Assembly: GCF_030864355.1 (NCBI RefSeq)
Contig: NC_083393.1
Coordinates: 248,001 to 312,000 of the forward strand
Direction of reading: 5' to 3'
Source: Cutaneotrichosporon cavernicola
Lineage: Eukaryota > Basidiomycota > Tremellomycetes > Trichosporonales > Trichosporonaceae
DNA: 64,000 nucleotides
In this document: piece by piece, positions 22,442 through 33,674 of the stretch
Numbering within the stretch: position 1 is the first letter of the stretch
Layout of the letters: each line of letters opens with the position of its first letter
Notes under the pieces: generated by a model
Databases searched by the model: none
What the model saw: the letters and a program-made list of their open reading frames with translations, nothing else
What the model was told of the DNA's origin: nothing
Position numbers and translations under genes: made by a program

Positions 22442-24144
22442 CTAAAAGCCCATGTCGGCGTAGTTGCTCCCCACGCCACGCACCTGCCCAATGTCATCGG
22501 TGATCTCGAACTCGCCGCGCGACTTGAGCGGCTCGGTGGGTCCGCGCTTGTCCTTGTTCTCGATCTTGTCCATTCTCTGAGGTGAGTGTGTATCGATCTT
22601 CGTAAACTGACCTTCTGGAGTAGCTTGCGGTTCAGGAGCATGGCCCGGTTAGAGTATAGGAGGTCGTTGTTGACGCTCTGGGCGAGTAGGTTGGCATGCA
22701 TGAGCTGGACCATCTGCTGCTGCGAGGCGTAGTCGTCATCATCCACAAACGTTACAATCTCAGGCGTGCCGTCGATCGTTGCGCGGATCTCGCCGCGGAA
22801 AACCTGCAGGTTAGCAACTGGGATCGTGTATTAGCGCACCATGTCCTGAATGGCGGCCTTCACGGCCTCTGTGGGCGCATGTATTTTGTTGACGAGGTCC
22901 GCGAGCGAGAGGCGCGAGTACGTCTTACGGAGATCTAGGATCCGGCGCTTGGGAATCGAGCCCATAATCTGTGAGACGAGTCCGCCATTGCAGTCCTGCA
23001 TGTCAGTTCACTGGGCATGCTGGAGAGCTCACTCTCGCAAACGTGGCGACAGCGTTGTCGTTCGAGACGGTATCAGTCACTTGATCCCATAGGCGTTTCT
23101 CAAACGCCATAGAGAGCTTTCTGTATGGGTCCATGCCCTTCTCGATAGAGCGGTTCATCGTCTGGGAGACGTCCCTGGAGAACGAGGCCTGGCGACCAGT
23201 ACTGAGGAGCTCGCAAAGGATTGCGCGCTTCGCGCACGCGATGCGGATCGCAGATGGAGTCTCCCCGGGGATTGAGGCGCCGAAGATCAAGAGCTCGGAA
23301 GCGCGCGCGAAGTCGCCAGATGCAGCCGCGATGGTTCCTGCGTGGTGGTAGTAAGTCAGCACGTCGAGGACGTTGGTGTACGCCGCGACGTTGGAGTAGT
23401 GAATGGAGAGTGTCTGGTAACCGACGTCAATGGCGCGGAGTGAGAGGCACGTCTGTCGTCAGCGATTAGAATCGACTCTACTCACCTCGAGGAAGGCACC
23501 ATGCACACCGTTGAACTGCGAGTGGTTGGACGAGAGACGAAGAAGGTGCTGCAGGGGACCAATGACACGCGCGGTCTACAGTCAGCAAGGTATTAGTCGT
23601 TCCGTACCTCCTTCGCCTTCTGGGCTGCGCGAAGCACCGCCCACGCGAACTGGGTAACTGCTGTCAGCGGGGTCAGCTCAGAGCGAGTGGACTCACCACG
23701 CGTGGGAGCACGCGCGAACTGTTCCGGATTGCCGCCGACACACACACGAAGCGCGAGGTCGAGGTTTTCGCCTGCACCACGCGCGTGATGAGTCAGACGC
23801 TCAGTACTGTGGTCAGTGGCACCGGGGAAGGTAAGGACCAACAGAATGTACACGAGACCGAGGGTGAGGGCAGGGATCTGCGCATCAGGAATGCGTGTCA
23901 GGTCTATGCCATCAAGACGGAGGAGACCGCGGGGAGCCTCCGAAGGACCATCTGTCGGAGGCGCGAGGATGTTCAGGAGCGTGGCGAGCTCTGCGAGGAG
24001 CTGGGGCGTGCGAGCGTCCACAATCTGCTTCCAAAGGTGCGCGGGGTTGCGTGGGATATGGATGCTCTGTGGCACCACCCGTGGGGCAACCGAAGGGAAG
24101 GCGGGGTGCGCGGCGCGCGAGGGACCCGCCTCGGAGTGGGCCAT
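22442..24144 (-). CDS. CSN3: COP9 signalosome subunit 3
   Basis: Seven exons (24144-23697, 23657-23608, 23575-23486, 23452-23033, 22995-22840, 22803-22612, 22576-22442) encode 496 residues. CSN3 is a scaffold subunit of the COP9 signalosome, which removes Nedd8 from cullins and so regulates ubiquitin ligases. The sequence shows the helical-repeat body (YYHHAGTIAAASGDFARASEL, KLSMAFEKRLWDQVTDTV) and a PCI winged-helix region: LRKTYSRLSLADLVNKIH followed by the second strand RGEIRATIDGTPEIVTFVDD. The C-terminal helix and tail end in ADMGF. All introns are 30-43 nt with typical branch sites; one donor is GTCAGT and one GTACGG. A PCI subunit of the proteasome lid (Rpn3) or eIF3 is the main alternative, but the order and C-terminal tail fit CSN3 better. 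Confidence 0.78.
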
Positions 24145-25222
24145 GTTGTTGCGCGAAGATACAGGTGGTTGATGATGATGCGGGTGGTTGGTAGTGATAG
24201 CGCTGACGACAGGTGGAGGGAGGGGAACCTCACGTGGAGGTCACGTGAGTAACGGGGTTAGGTAATACAGCGTGGCCATATCCATTTTTCCGGATGCGAT
24301 TCTCGGCGGTTGTTGTGCTTGGCAGAAGTTGAGCTTGGCGGAAGTTGGGCTTGGCGGAAGATGGATTCCGATGAGGTGTCCACACCATGCGAAGCGCGCC
24401 GTTGTCTACAAACGACAGCCTAGCTGCTGTCTGCCCCATGCGATCAACAGGTCTAAAGCGCGATGGGCGACATTGAAATTCGCTAAGCTACATGGTGCCT
24501 GTCTTGCATCGGCGAAATGAACGCTGACGGTGGTACGGCGTCAAGGAATGCCGAACGCGCAACCTGCTCAGCTGCAGCCTCTCCCGCCGGCAATCGCCAT
24601 GTGCTCGTCTGAATCAGCATCCGGCGGGCGGTCAGCTCATGGAGTTCGTGATGTAACCGGCAAGGACTGGGTCAAGTGCCAACTCCATCTCCATTCCGCC
24701 CACGGCTATGAAATAGCAAACATAGACCGTACCGGCCTCCAGGCAGCCCTGCCTCTAGTAATTTGCATGCATGTCCTGTCATTCCATTCGCACTCGCACT
24801 CGCGCTCCGAAAGGAACGAGATTAAGAGACACTGCGATTAGCAGGTTAATAGGCGCACGCATGAAGTATCAACGTGATATTCAAAACAGACAAAGCAACA
24901 TTAGATCAGTAACAAGGACACAGCCCGGTTGGCAGCCGGCTCCCCACCCCCCGGATGCGGCCTTGTCCGCCGAGCCTTGTTCGATGAACATAGTTGGCCA
25001 ACGTGGCTGAGCGATATTGATGTAGTTTCACGGCACGTAAGCAATCGGCCGGAGCCGAAGGCCAGCTCCTGGGTTTCCATGCCGGTGCGGTGGCCGTGTG
25101 GCCGCGCAAGACCGCAAAACCGGCAACCAACCAACCGGACCTAGGTGGGCGGTCGTGGGCCCAGTACAATAAATGCTTGGCCCGTACTCGTCGACTCCCC
25201 ATCATTGACTTGAACATACACC
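24145..25222. other. divergent intergenic region
   Basis: About 1.1 kb between CSN3 (-) and the nitronate monooxygenase gene (+). It holds both promoters; tandem short repeats of the form (A/T)GGCGGAAG(T/A)TGG occur at about 24325-24365. No gene recognised. Confidence 0.5.
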
Positions 25223-26652
25223 ATGACGATCACCACGCCTATCACGGAGCTCTGTGAGTAATTGTGCTTTGTATAAGCCCGGAGCACAACGGCTAATATG
25301 CAGTTGGCATCCAGCACCCCGTCCTCCTTGCCGGCATGAACGTCGCTGCGGGCCCCAGGCTTGCGGCGGCGGTTTCGAACGCTGGTGGCCTCGGTGTAAT
25401 TGGCGGCGTTGGCTACACGTGAGTAGAGTGTGTGTGGGACTTGCAGTTTGCGTGCGAGATCTGGGTCTGTCGTTGAGAGCGATACCGAATATCGGCGGGG
25501 CCAAGTGCTTCGCCGGCGGTTATGACGGTTAGCCATCTCACGCTGAAATATCTGAGGTGGGGGGCCTTTGCCAGCTTCGCGGCGGTTGCGGGGGTCAGAC
25601 GACCCTCTCAACGAGCGTGCTCTCCGACCTGCCACATTGTCGCACTGCTGACGCCAGCCCCAAGCACCTCCGCGGCGTCATCAAGGAGATTAAGGAGGGA
25701 CTCAACAGCCCTGACCTCCCCTTCGGTGTCGACCTCCTCCTCCCCCAGGTCGGCGGCTCGGCACGCAAGACTAACTACGACTACACCAAGGGCAACCTTG
25801 ACGCTCTCATCGACGTTATCATCGAGGAGAAGGCCAAGCTCTTTGTGTGCGCTGTCGGTGTGCCCCCCAAGCACGTCGTCGACAAGCTCCACAAGCACGG
25901 CATCCTCGTCATGAACATGATCGGCCACCCCAAGCACGCCGACAAGGCGCTCGCTGTCGGTGTCGACATTATCTGCGCACAGGGCGGTGAGGGTGGTGGC
26001 CACACTGGCTCGATCCCCACCTCGATCCTCATCCCTGCCGTCGTCGACCGCGTCAAGGGCAAGACCTCGCCCCTCACCGGCAAGCCCATCTACGTCGTCG
26101 CTGCCGGTGGCATGGCTGACGGCCGCGGCCTCGCCGCCGCCCTCATGTGGGGCGCCCAGGCCGTCTGGGTCGGCACCCGTTTCGTCGCTTCGGTTGAGGC
26201 CGGCGCGCCCAAGAAGCACAAGGAGCTCATTCTTTCCGCCGACCACGGCGACACTAACACCACCCTCATTTACACCGGTCGTCCCCTCCGTGTTCGCCGT
26301 ACCGACTACGTCAAGCAGTGGGAGGGCCGCCAGGACGAGATCAAGTCTCTCACCTCGCAAGGCAAGCTCCCTCACGAGGTCGAGCTCAGCAAGAAGCCCG
26401 AGCTCTCTCTTCCCGGTCGCCCATGGGTAAGTGCTCCCTTTCAACACTGTCTCCCTTTCTACACCTTTTTCTTTCTACATTGTCTCCCTTCCAACACTGT
26501 TTAAAGACGTCGCTAACAATCTGCTCATGGGAGACGTCGCGGCCACAATCACTACAGTGGAACCGGCCAAGAAGATCATCGACGAGATGGTGGCCACTGC
26601 GGAGGTGCAGATCAAGCGCGGACAGAGCTTCCTCACCGGCGCCAAGCTCTAA
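25223..26652 (+). CDS. nitronate monooxygenase (2-nitropropane dioxygenase family)
   Basis: Four exons (25223-25253, 25304-25418, 25658-26426, 26524-26652) encode 347 residues. These FMN enzymes oxidise alkyl nitronates such as propionate-3-nitronate, with a TIM-barrel fold. Family landmarks in order: FGIQHPVLLAGMNVAAGPRL, GGLGVIGGVGYT, FGVDLLLPQVGG, GHPKHADKALAVGVD, CAQGGEGGGHTGSIPTSI, AAGGMADGRGLAAALMWGAQ and GTRFVAS. The C-terminus is GRPW then LMGDVAATITTVEPAKKIID. Joining those two conserved pieces in frame requires an intron of 26427-26523 with a good G|GTAAGT donor and GCTAAC branch but a TG rather than AG acceptor. Every nearby AG leaves the conserved C-terminus out of frame. Intron 2 (239 nt) is long for this genome. 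Confidence 0.86.
26427..26523 (+). other. putative GT-TG intron
   Basis: A 97-nt intron in the nitronate monooxygenase gene. The donor is GTAAGT after TGG; the branch-like GCTAAC at 26512-26517 is followed six bases later by ...AATCTG and then CTCATGGGAGAC. Only cutting after the TG gives the conserved junction RPW-LMGDVAA. AG dinucleotides at 26505-26506 and 26532-26533 both give the wrong phase. Confidence 0.6.
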
Positions 26653-27164
26653 TAACCCATGCGCGGGATAGACGGGCGTTGTAGGGCTATCTCCTAGTTG
26701 TTATGCAGTGATAAGTTTACCAACCGGTCTGATGCTGCAGAGGCGGACTGAGTACATGTACTGGCACAGGATTGGAGAGTGAAATGCGACGTGAAAGGCG
26801 ATGATGCGATGATGCGATGAGGCAGGATGTACGCGATAGGTTAAATTGTTGTGGCAGTGCCACGAGCCTGTATTTGCTTGTCCCACTATAGTCCCCGCAC
26901 CACTATGTTCGCCAGCGCTGATCGTCCTTGCGCTAATCCTCCTTGCACTACACCGCGGGCCCAGGACAAACCCCAAACAAACGCTCCAACGCCGATAGGA
27001 GTGTGGGCACCATGATACCAAGGAAGGATGAGAGAGTGGCTGGCAGCATCGATCTGTCTCTCGCACCTTTACAGCAGAGCTGTTCAGTTCGACGAAGGTC
27101 AGAATGCCAGCAAACCACCCCATGCATCTGACGCTCGCTCAGCAAAAATGTTTCACTGGATAAT
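26653..27164. other. intergenic region
   Basis: About 0.5 kb between the nitronate monooxygenase gene and the tRNA. No gene recognised. A T5 tract on the minus strand at 27144-27148 probably terminates the tRNA transcript. Confidence 0.55.
27144..27148 (-). terminator. RNA polymerase III terminator of the tRNA-Leu gene
   Basis: Five consecutive T residues on the minus strand, 16 nt past the tRNA 3' end, the usual Pol III stop signal. Confidence 0.65.
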
Positions 27165-27260
27165 TGACGAGAGTGGGATTCGAACCCACGTCCGAAGACT
27201 GCGGATTTCTAACTAGTAGAAACCTGAACACAGCGCCTTAGACCACTCGGCCATCTCGCC
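27165..27260 (-). tRNA. tRNA-Leu (anticodon CAG), intron-containing
   Basis: On the minus strand the acceptor stem GGCGAGA pairs with TCTCGTC. Class II features are present: a D-arm with GGCCGAGTGGTCTAAGGC (A and B-box-like), a long variable arm TCTTCGGA, and a T-arm GTGGG-TTCGAAT-CCCAC. The anticodon stem CTGTG pairs with CGCAG and the loop begins TTCAGG, giving anticodon CAG at positions 34-36. An intron of about 18 nt, containing ACTAGT, is inserted after position 37, as in other nuclear intron-containing tRNAs. CCA is not encoded. It decodes leucine codon CUG. Confidence 0.93.
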
Positions 27261-29571
27261 GATGACATCTGAGATTTCCGGTAACACGTGTTACCGAAAT
27301 GTTGGGTGCAGTTGCAAGACCAGGCAGTGAAGAGTTCTCTGCAACGTGCGGTGTGTTTGTGGCAAATGTATCATGCCTGAGTGTTGCATTGGATGATTGA
27401 CATAGTCCAACGGGACACTCACCCCAGGCACAACGACATCTGTGGCACATGTCGGCCACACTGAAAGCTATCAACGTTTCTTGCATGAGGAGACGGACAA
27501 GGCAGCGTGATAGAGACCAAGACTACCAGTCAGAAGTTTGGTTCGTTGTACACTGCAGGTGCATGACATATTGCTACTCTGAAGCTGTGGACCCACTCGA
27601 AGTCCGCTGGGAGTGTTGGAACTGGAACCGTAAGTTGAATCGATGGAGTGACCAGTCTCTTGGCTTTGCCAATGGGTCGTCCCGCAGCTGCCGAGCAAGT
27701 CCGAGATCGACACGGCCTGACCTGCTGATCGACACATCTGAGCGGGCATCTCTTCCCGCCACAGCGAATGATCTGCGTGATCTGCGTGGCAGTAACGATG
27801 GCCACACCCACGTCGGAAGTCGCGTTTGAATACCAACACAGGTATACCGCTGTACTGGTACCTTGGGATTGAGACGGCTGTACCTTAGAGAACATCTGCT
27901 CTACCGTCTGACCCCACCAGCCGGCGGAAACTTGTGCCTGCTGAAATGACAGGAAACTCCAGAAAGCCCGTATCAGACACCGGAAGCCCATGGCTGGAGT
28001 CGCCTGAAGCATATCCCGGTGGTTACTGGAACGGTAGCCTGGAAACAGGCCGCTCTTGCCTCGCGCGCAGTCCAAGTTGAATTTCTGGAAAATAGGCAGC
28101 GAAATAATGGCAAGTGACGCGGTTGATGCGGTGCTGTCAGCTATCACCTGATTTGCAACGAGCAGGTCCAGATCCCACAGGTCATGTACAGAAGGTCTCT
28201 CGACGGCGTTTGCATACGACGCCTCGACGTAAACTGTCCATCCTTTACACCTACAGCAGACATCCGCCAGTTGGCAGAAGCCACTTGGATGGTCTTGAGC
28301 TGGTTGAGGCCCCAGGCCGATCCGTGTCGTCGTATCTGCTATCAGCTGCAAACCCTTATGGTCCTATGCTCCGCGGCATAGATAGGGAGTGTGGGTACAG
28401 AACGCCCAGGGCGAAGTAAAGTTCCGGGGCGTGTGCAAGTCGTGTGCCAGTGTGCGCAACTTGTGGTCGAGCCATGGTCGGGATTGTCCCGTTGACCTGA
28501 CACTCCACCTGCTGACATGTACACATCTCATCCCTGAACGCCTTGCCTAGGGGTTCAGCAACCTCTGCCAGCTGATGCTGATCTCGGCTCTGACGGGAAT
28601 GTGATCGGTGCTAAGATTATCGCGTGGTACGACGCTGGAGGCTGGTGTAGTCAGCCGTTGAATCGGCCGTTTGAGGCCGTTTGGAATACACAACGCCATT
28701 ACGTTTCAGCAGGGGACTAAAGGTAGATCCAACGGAAGACCGAAGGCAAGCAAGGTCTGCAGGGTACCAGAGATCATGGGTGGGAAGAGCAAAAGCACGG
28801 GACTGGTGAGTTGTTGAGGCGGGGAACGTAAGAGGACTGAGTCAGTCCCAGGATCCATGACGCCAATGGATCCCAGCTGAATCGCAAGTCGACAGAGTTG
28901 AGCGAGGTCCTGTTCAGGACAGCAACTGGAGCCTGCCTGTGAGATGATTGGGTGGTCATTTGTCCAATTGCCCACCCACACCGCCTCTGCTTCATTTAGA
29001 TCCCGACAAACAAGCAGCATTACGATACGCCATTACTTACGGAGCTTTTGCTTCCAGGGCGAATATGATCAACCGTAATTGTGTTAAGCTCGGATTCCTT
29101 GTCAAGGTATTACGGCATGCTCACCTCATCCAAGCGTCGGAGCAGCTGAGGCAGTTCCTCCAGCCTTTATCCACCCTTTTGGCTGTGCAATCTAGCATAG
29201 CCTCATAGCCCAACCTGTAGCGCCTGGAAACGTCTGAAACTCATAACCCTGGTCTGCTCATTGCTCCATCGCCCTCTCTCTCTATCTGCGCTACTCTCGG
29301 GTCGAGGGCCTCGAGCGCCTCCTGATCGCCAACTCGGAACATTGCGGTGGTGTTGCAACCTACGGGCAATCATGAGCGTGTTGGACAATCACTCCGGACC
29401 AGGAATGAGGCAGGAGGGAGTTGATTGAATCTCACATCACCTTCCCATAAAAGCGGGTGCTTTTGTCCGACTTGGGTCTCCCTCGAATTTCTAGAATCCA
29501 ACGCAAGACCTTGACGCGACTCACCTTCACACTTCTTTTATCAATTATCAGCTCGCTTTGCTGGCCATCAC
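27261..29571. other. gene-poor region
   Basis: About 2.3 kb with lower GC than its flanks. A 273-codon minus-strand open frame (27530-28351) is present but has no recognisable domain or convincing promoter, and I do not call it. No transposon ends or repeats were recognised. The promoter of the DM9 gene is at the right edge. Confidence 0.4.
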
Positions 29572-31155
29572 ATGGCAGCGATGTACGCTGTGCCCACGTC
29601 ACCGGCATTGTCATCGATTGACTCGCCCAAATCCAGCTCGTTGCACTACACTGTCGACTCGTGGTCGACGCTGCCATCACCTCCACCGGCTTACACCTTG
29701 AGCTGTAATCGCAATCTGCCGAGACGGTATCGTCCGTATTCCAGCAGCTTAAACAATTCAGCAAAGTTTACTCCTGGTCTCATCCCCAAATCTACCGTAG
29801 CCTCTTCTGGCAATCCAGTACCCATCACCGCAGACGCAGGACCGCAACGCCATCATACATACCCGCCTCCACACTACTCAAATCCCGCCTACAACCACCA
29901 CCGCCTGTCTATGCCCTATCCGGCCCATCGGCCATACAGCGCACCGGCTCCTGCTCCGCTCCCGCTCTGGACCCCCAATGTCTTTTATAGTCGCGGTAGC
30001 CTCGTCTGGTATGCTGGCCGCGTCTGGAGGTGCGACACTCCGCACACCAGCGGCGACCTGGCGCGAGAGGTGAGTGACGCTCCCCTGGAAAACGCCACTG
30101 ACTTGACAGCCAACAGAGAGTTTGCATCTTTGGACCCCAGTTGGTAGCAACCTCGTGTCGACGTTCAACGGTTACAACTCGCCACCTAGCTATCACCACG
30201 GAACGCCTCCACACCTGCCCGCGCGGCCGCAGACGGCGCCGGCCAGTACCGAGCGTATTCGTTCCCGCGCCTTGCTTGAGGACACCGATGCGTCGCGTAA
30301 AGCTGCGTATCTGCAAGAGGAGCTGTCGGGAGCGAGAGTCTGGCGTGTCGGTGGGGTGGGGGTGTTCGCATATGCCGAAGACGTCCGTGCCGAGCGTGTG
30401 CGCCAGGCGGCGTGGCGAGAATGGTCAGCTACCAACGGAAGCGACGAGTGGCTACATGCTGCGCGTTTACGCACGGCGAAATACATTACCGCGCACGAGC
30501 AGGGACGCCTGCGTCCACTCGTGCGATGGCACCTGGTAGAGGGCAATGGCTCCCTGCCGATGGACGCGCTCCCCGTAGGCCGCGAAGCGAGTGGAGCCGT
30601 GCTCTACTCCGCGCGTGCCTGGCTTGGTGGTGGTGTAGAGATTGGAAAGTGAGTGTGTCACGCGGGTAGTGGCTGACGACAGATGTGGTATGCATATCCG
30701 CGGGGGGAGTGCATTCACCTATGGCGGCGAGGAGCTCGACGTGCCATTCTTTGAGGTGCTATGTGGCCCGCCCGACGTCGTCGAGTGGGTCTCCTTTGAG
30801 CGGGGCGCGACTGCCAACCTACCGGGCTGGCAGCCGGTTGAGGGCGCCCGCGACCGGATGACCCTGCGTGCTGTTCTCATTGCGCGCGCCACACACGAAG
30901 GGTACGTTCCCAGGAGTGTAGATTGTGGATCGGTGCTGACGCCCAGAGGCTTACAGCCATGTAGTGAGTGTTGGTGTTGTGGGGAGTGGTGCCCAGGGTT
31001 TGGTTTTTTTTGGGTTCGACCCTGCCGCAACAAAGGCTTGACTAACACCAGAGTGTCTCGTCGATGACGACCACGCCTGCATCCCCTCTGGCGGACAAGA
31101 GTCTTGGGTCACTCCCTTTGAGGTTCTCACGTACGCCGCCATGTTTAGGCGCTAG
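29572..31155 (+). CDS. CBM5/12-like plus DM9 (DUF3421) domain protein
   Basis: Five exons (29572-30069, 30110-30648, 30683-30901, 30947-30963, 31052-31155) encode 458 residues. The N-terminal 125 residues are Pro/Ser/Tyr-rich and disordered. Around 130-185 the pattern LWTPNVFYSRGSLVWYAGRV then W.CDTPHTSGD...LWTPV resembles a chitin-binding CBM5/12 module. From about 318 to the end, GREASGAVLYSARAWLGGGV, FTYGGEELDVPFFEVLCG and a C-terminal SWVTPFEVL resemble DM9 repeats, lectin-like mannose-binding modules known from animals and some fungi. There is no signal peptide, so the protein appears cytosolic or unconventionally secreted. The 17-nt exon 4 (30947-30963) is a micro-exon needed to join the frames. 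Functions are inferred from pattern only; the exon structure is well supported by phase and splice sites. Confidence 0.7.
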
Positions 31156-33674
31156 ATCCGCAGCACGTGTACCCGCGATTAGCCGCGGTGACCCGCCGAC
31201 ATCCTGCTGCAACGCCGCAGGGCGGGCCTGGTCCAGCGCGGGCTTGCGTACGCGCGAGTTGGGATCTGCATCCCACGTAACGACTTACGCCATCATCTGG
31301 GTTCACAGGCTCTGCTCTTCCACTCGCTCATCCCCTTCGGGTGCCCTCCGCCTTCCATGCCCCTTCCAAAATGCGCAGAATATTTTGTCGCGTGGTGTTT
31401 AGCAAATGCCTATCATTCATTTCCCGCCCACCGGCACGCTCCCCCCTCTACCCACATCATTGACGAATTCGCGGGGTCACTCTTAGCATGCCCCTTGCCA
31501 GATGTATCATAGTCTTTAAAAAGTTCTCTAGGAGGTGTATTCTCTAGTTGCTGTCTGGGCTTTGCTGCAAGGTGGGCAGTGATGTAACGAGCGCAAGCTG
31601 TAGGTTCAGGCCGGACGCTACTCTGTGTTCGGAGGCAGAGCATCTTCGCGCCCTTAACTGCACCGCGATTCGGGTCGCCTCGAATCCTCTGGTTCTATTT
31701 GGGTTCTCGGCAGATGTCCCTAGAATCATGCTTCATATGACCTGTTGGCTTGGCGCTCACAGAGCAGCACTGGGGTTGATTATGTTATCCCTCTGCAGTT
31801 CCTAGACATGAGGCTTACGTGAACTCAGCTCGTCGATCACCTGGGATGGAACAAGGGAACGCGGGGAAATGAGGAGTGAGGCACAGAGGCAGAGAAGCAG
31901 AGAGACAGAGAGGAAGCGAGGCCAGTGGCAATGCAGAGCGCTAGGGCTTGCCGATGGTGCCGAAATGTGAAACTGTGGCGCGGTTAACGTCACTAAGCAT
32001 ACCCTGGGGCCTGTCCACAATGCACCTGAATGCTGACGTTGACAAATTCCCACCATTTCCCTTCTTGGCTTTTGACTTCGTAGATCTGAGCGGGAGTGAT
32101 GTTTGGGGCAGTGGAGAATTTGGCCTTTTGGATGCCCGTTGCTGAGCGACGCTACATTCGCTTAGCGAGCCCCACCCGCCCTGAGGTCGGGCGGTGCCCG
32201 ACCCGTGTTAGTCAGGACCTGGATGAATTTTGTCTGCTTCCAGTTGCAAAGTACAAAGGCGATACATCTTTAAGCAGAGTCCGCACGGTGATTGCGCGCT
32301 GTTGGAGTGCACTGGGCACGTCACCATGTAGATTGTGTTGTGGAATTGGGAACGGAGACGGTGTGCGTCTGGGGAATGTCTGTGGGGGCTTTGTGGCCGG
32401 GACTAGAGGCGGTGAAAGAAGCTCTGGGATCTGTGGTGAGGGTGAGCCTCTGTTTGCATCACAGAGCGGGGTTGTTGGTGGGCTTTCTCTACCCGCGTCT
32501 CCGAGGAGCAGCAATGAGCGCGAGTCACTGTCGTCTGAATACCATCTCCTGATGAAGTTTCCACACGTCAACAGACGATCTGCTACATACCCATCTCCTC
32601 GCCTTGGCCAGCTCGAACCCCTGTTGCCTGCTATCTACATTACTACATTTCCTCATCTGCCTACCAAAATGAATATGCCCAAGAGCAAGGAGGCAGCTCA
32701 CGTACGCATGGCACGCGCAGCGAGGTTTGTAAAACGTTCTAACCAGTATGTGAGGCTGACACCATACGGGGTTCGTCCTGGCCAATCCGCCCAGAATCAG
32801 CCGGGCGTTCTTGAATAATTTCTTGGTCGCGGCCCAGCGCATTCTCTGAGCCTGTTCAAACTGACAAGAAACTCAATGGCGCAGAACGTGCTGAGCCTAA
32901 GAACGTAAAGCCTGTTGGACCAGGGGCAGAGAGGCCGGCTGTTCAGCAGCCTGTCCAACTTCTCTAACCCCATCACCTTTCTCTCAACGCACCCAGAAAA
33001 TTGATGACTCCACAGCCCTACAAGTCTGAACAATTCCAAGAGAGGGCTATGTGTGAATACTACAGGGCAGAACGCGACTCGGGGAACGCGACTCGGGGAA
33101 AAAACATAAGAGTGAGCCGGTTGCGAGCTTGACACGCAACTGTGAGGCTTTCGGCCGCTCGGCAACACCTTCTCTTTCCGATCTATTGCCTCGGACTGTT
33201 GCTCTGTACCATACAAGTTCAAACCTAAATTCCACTCCACAGTTGTCTGTGCAGAATCAAGATCGACCGCCCGTCTACGGCATGGCCGCCACATTTGCCG
33301 CAGCTATGGCGCATTTCTCCTCTGAAGGCATCGAAACACCGTAGTTGGGACCTCGTTTCCCTGACATGCAGTGGTACTGACTGTGACGCGACAGATGAAA
33401 CAACTGAGCAAGAGATGATTGAGTAGCTTGAAGCATTATCTCTGACAAGTTTGTTGAAGTAATGAAGTAAATTCCGCCCGCACCGCCTATAGCCTCCGTG
33501 CTCTACAGTGGCACGTCCTACTTGCAGTTTCTCCTTTTAACTTCGTCCCGACGACACCTGACCTTCATAGTTGACGTTCCAACTGTAATGGTACTTCCTC
33601 ACGGAAGAATGCGCCCCCATACCGCCCAAGACCTATACATACAGGAATGTGAGTTATGCATACCTCCAAGACTC
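31156..33674. other. gene-poor region
   Basis: About 2.5 kb of lower GC sequence between the DM9 and DUF1308 genes. Open frames exist (for example 32096-32818 +) but lack recognisable domains, clear introns or promoters. No tRNA or transposon was seen. Confidence 0.4.

Noticed and set aside
27530..28351. 273-codon open frame on the minus strand
   Set aside because: No recognisable domain or promoter, and overlapping open frames on both strands. It is mentioned only as part of the gene-poor region.
32096..32818. 240-codon open frame on the plus strand, with a possible short start at 32669
   Set aside because: Low-complexity composition, no family match and no supporting splice signals.
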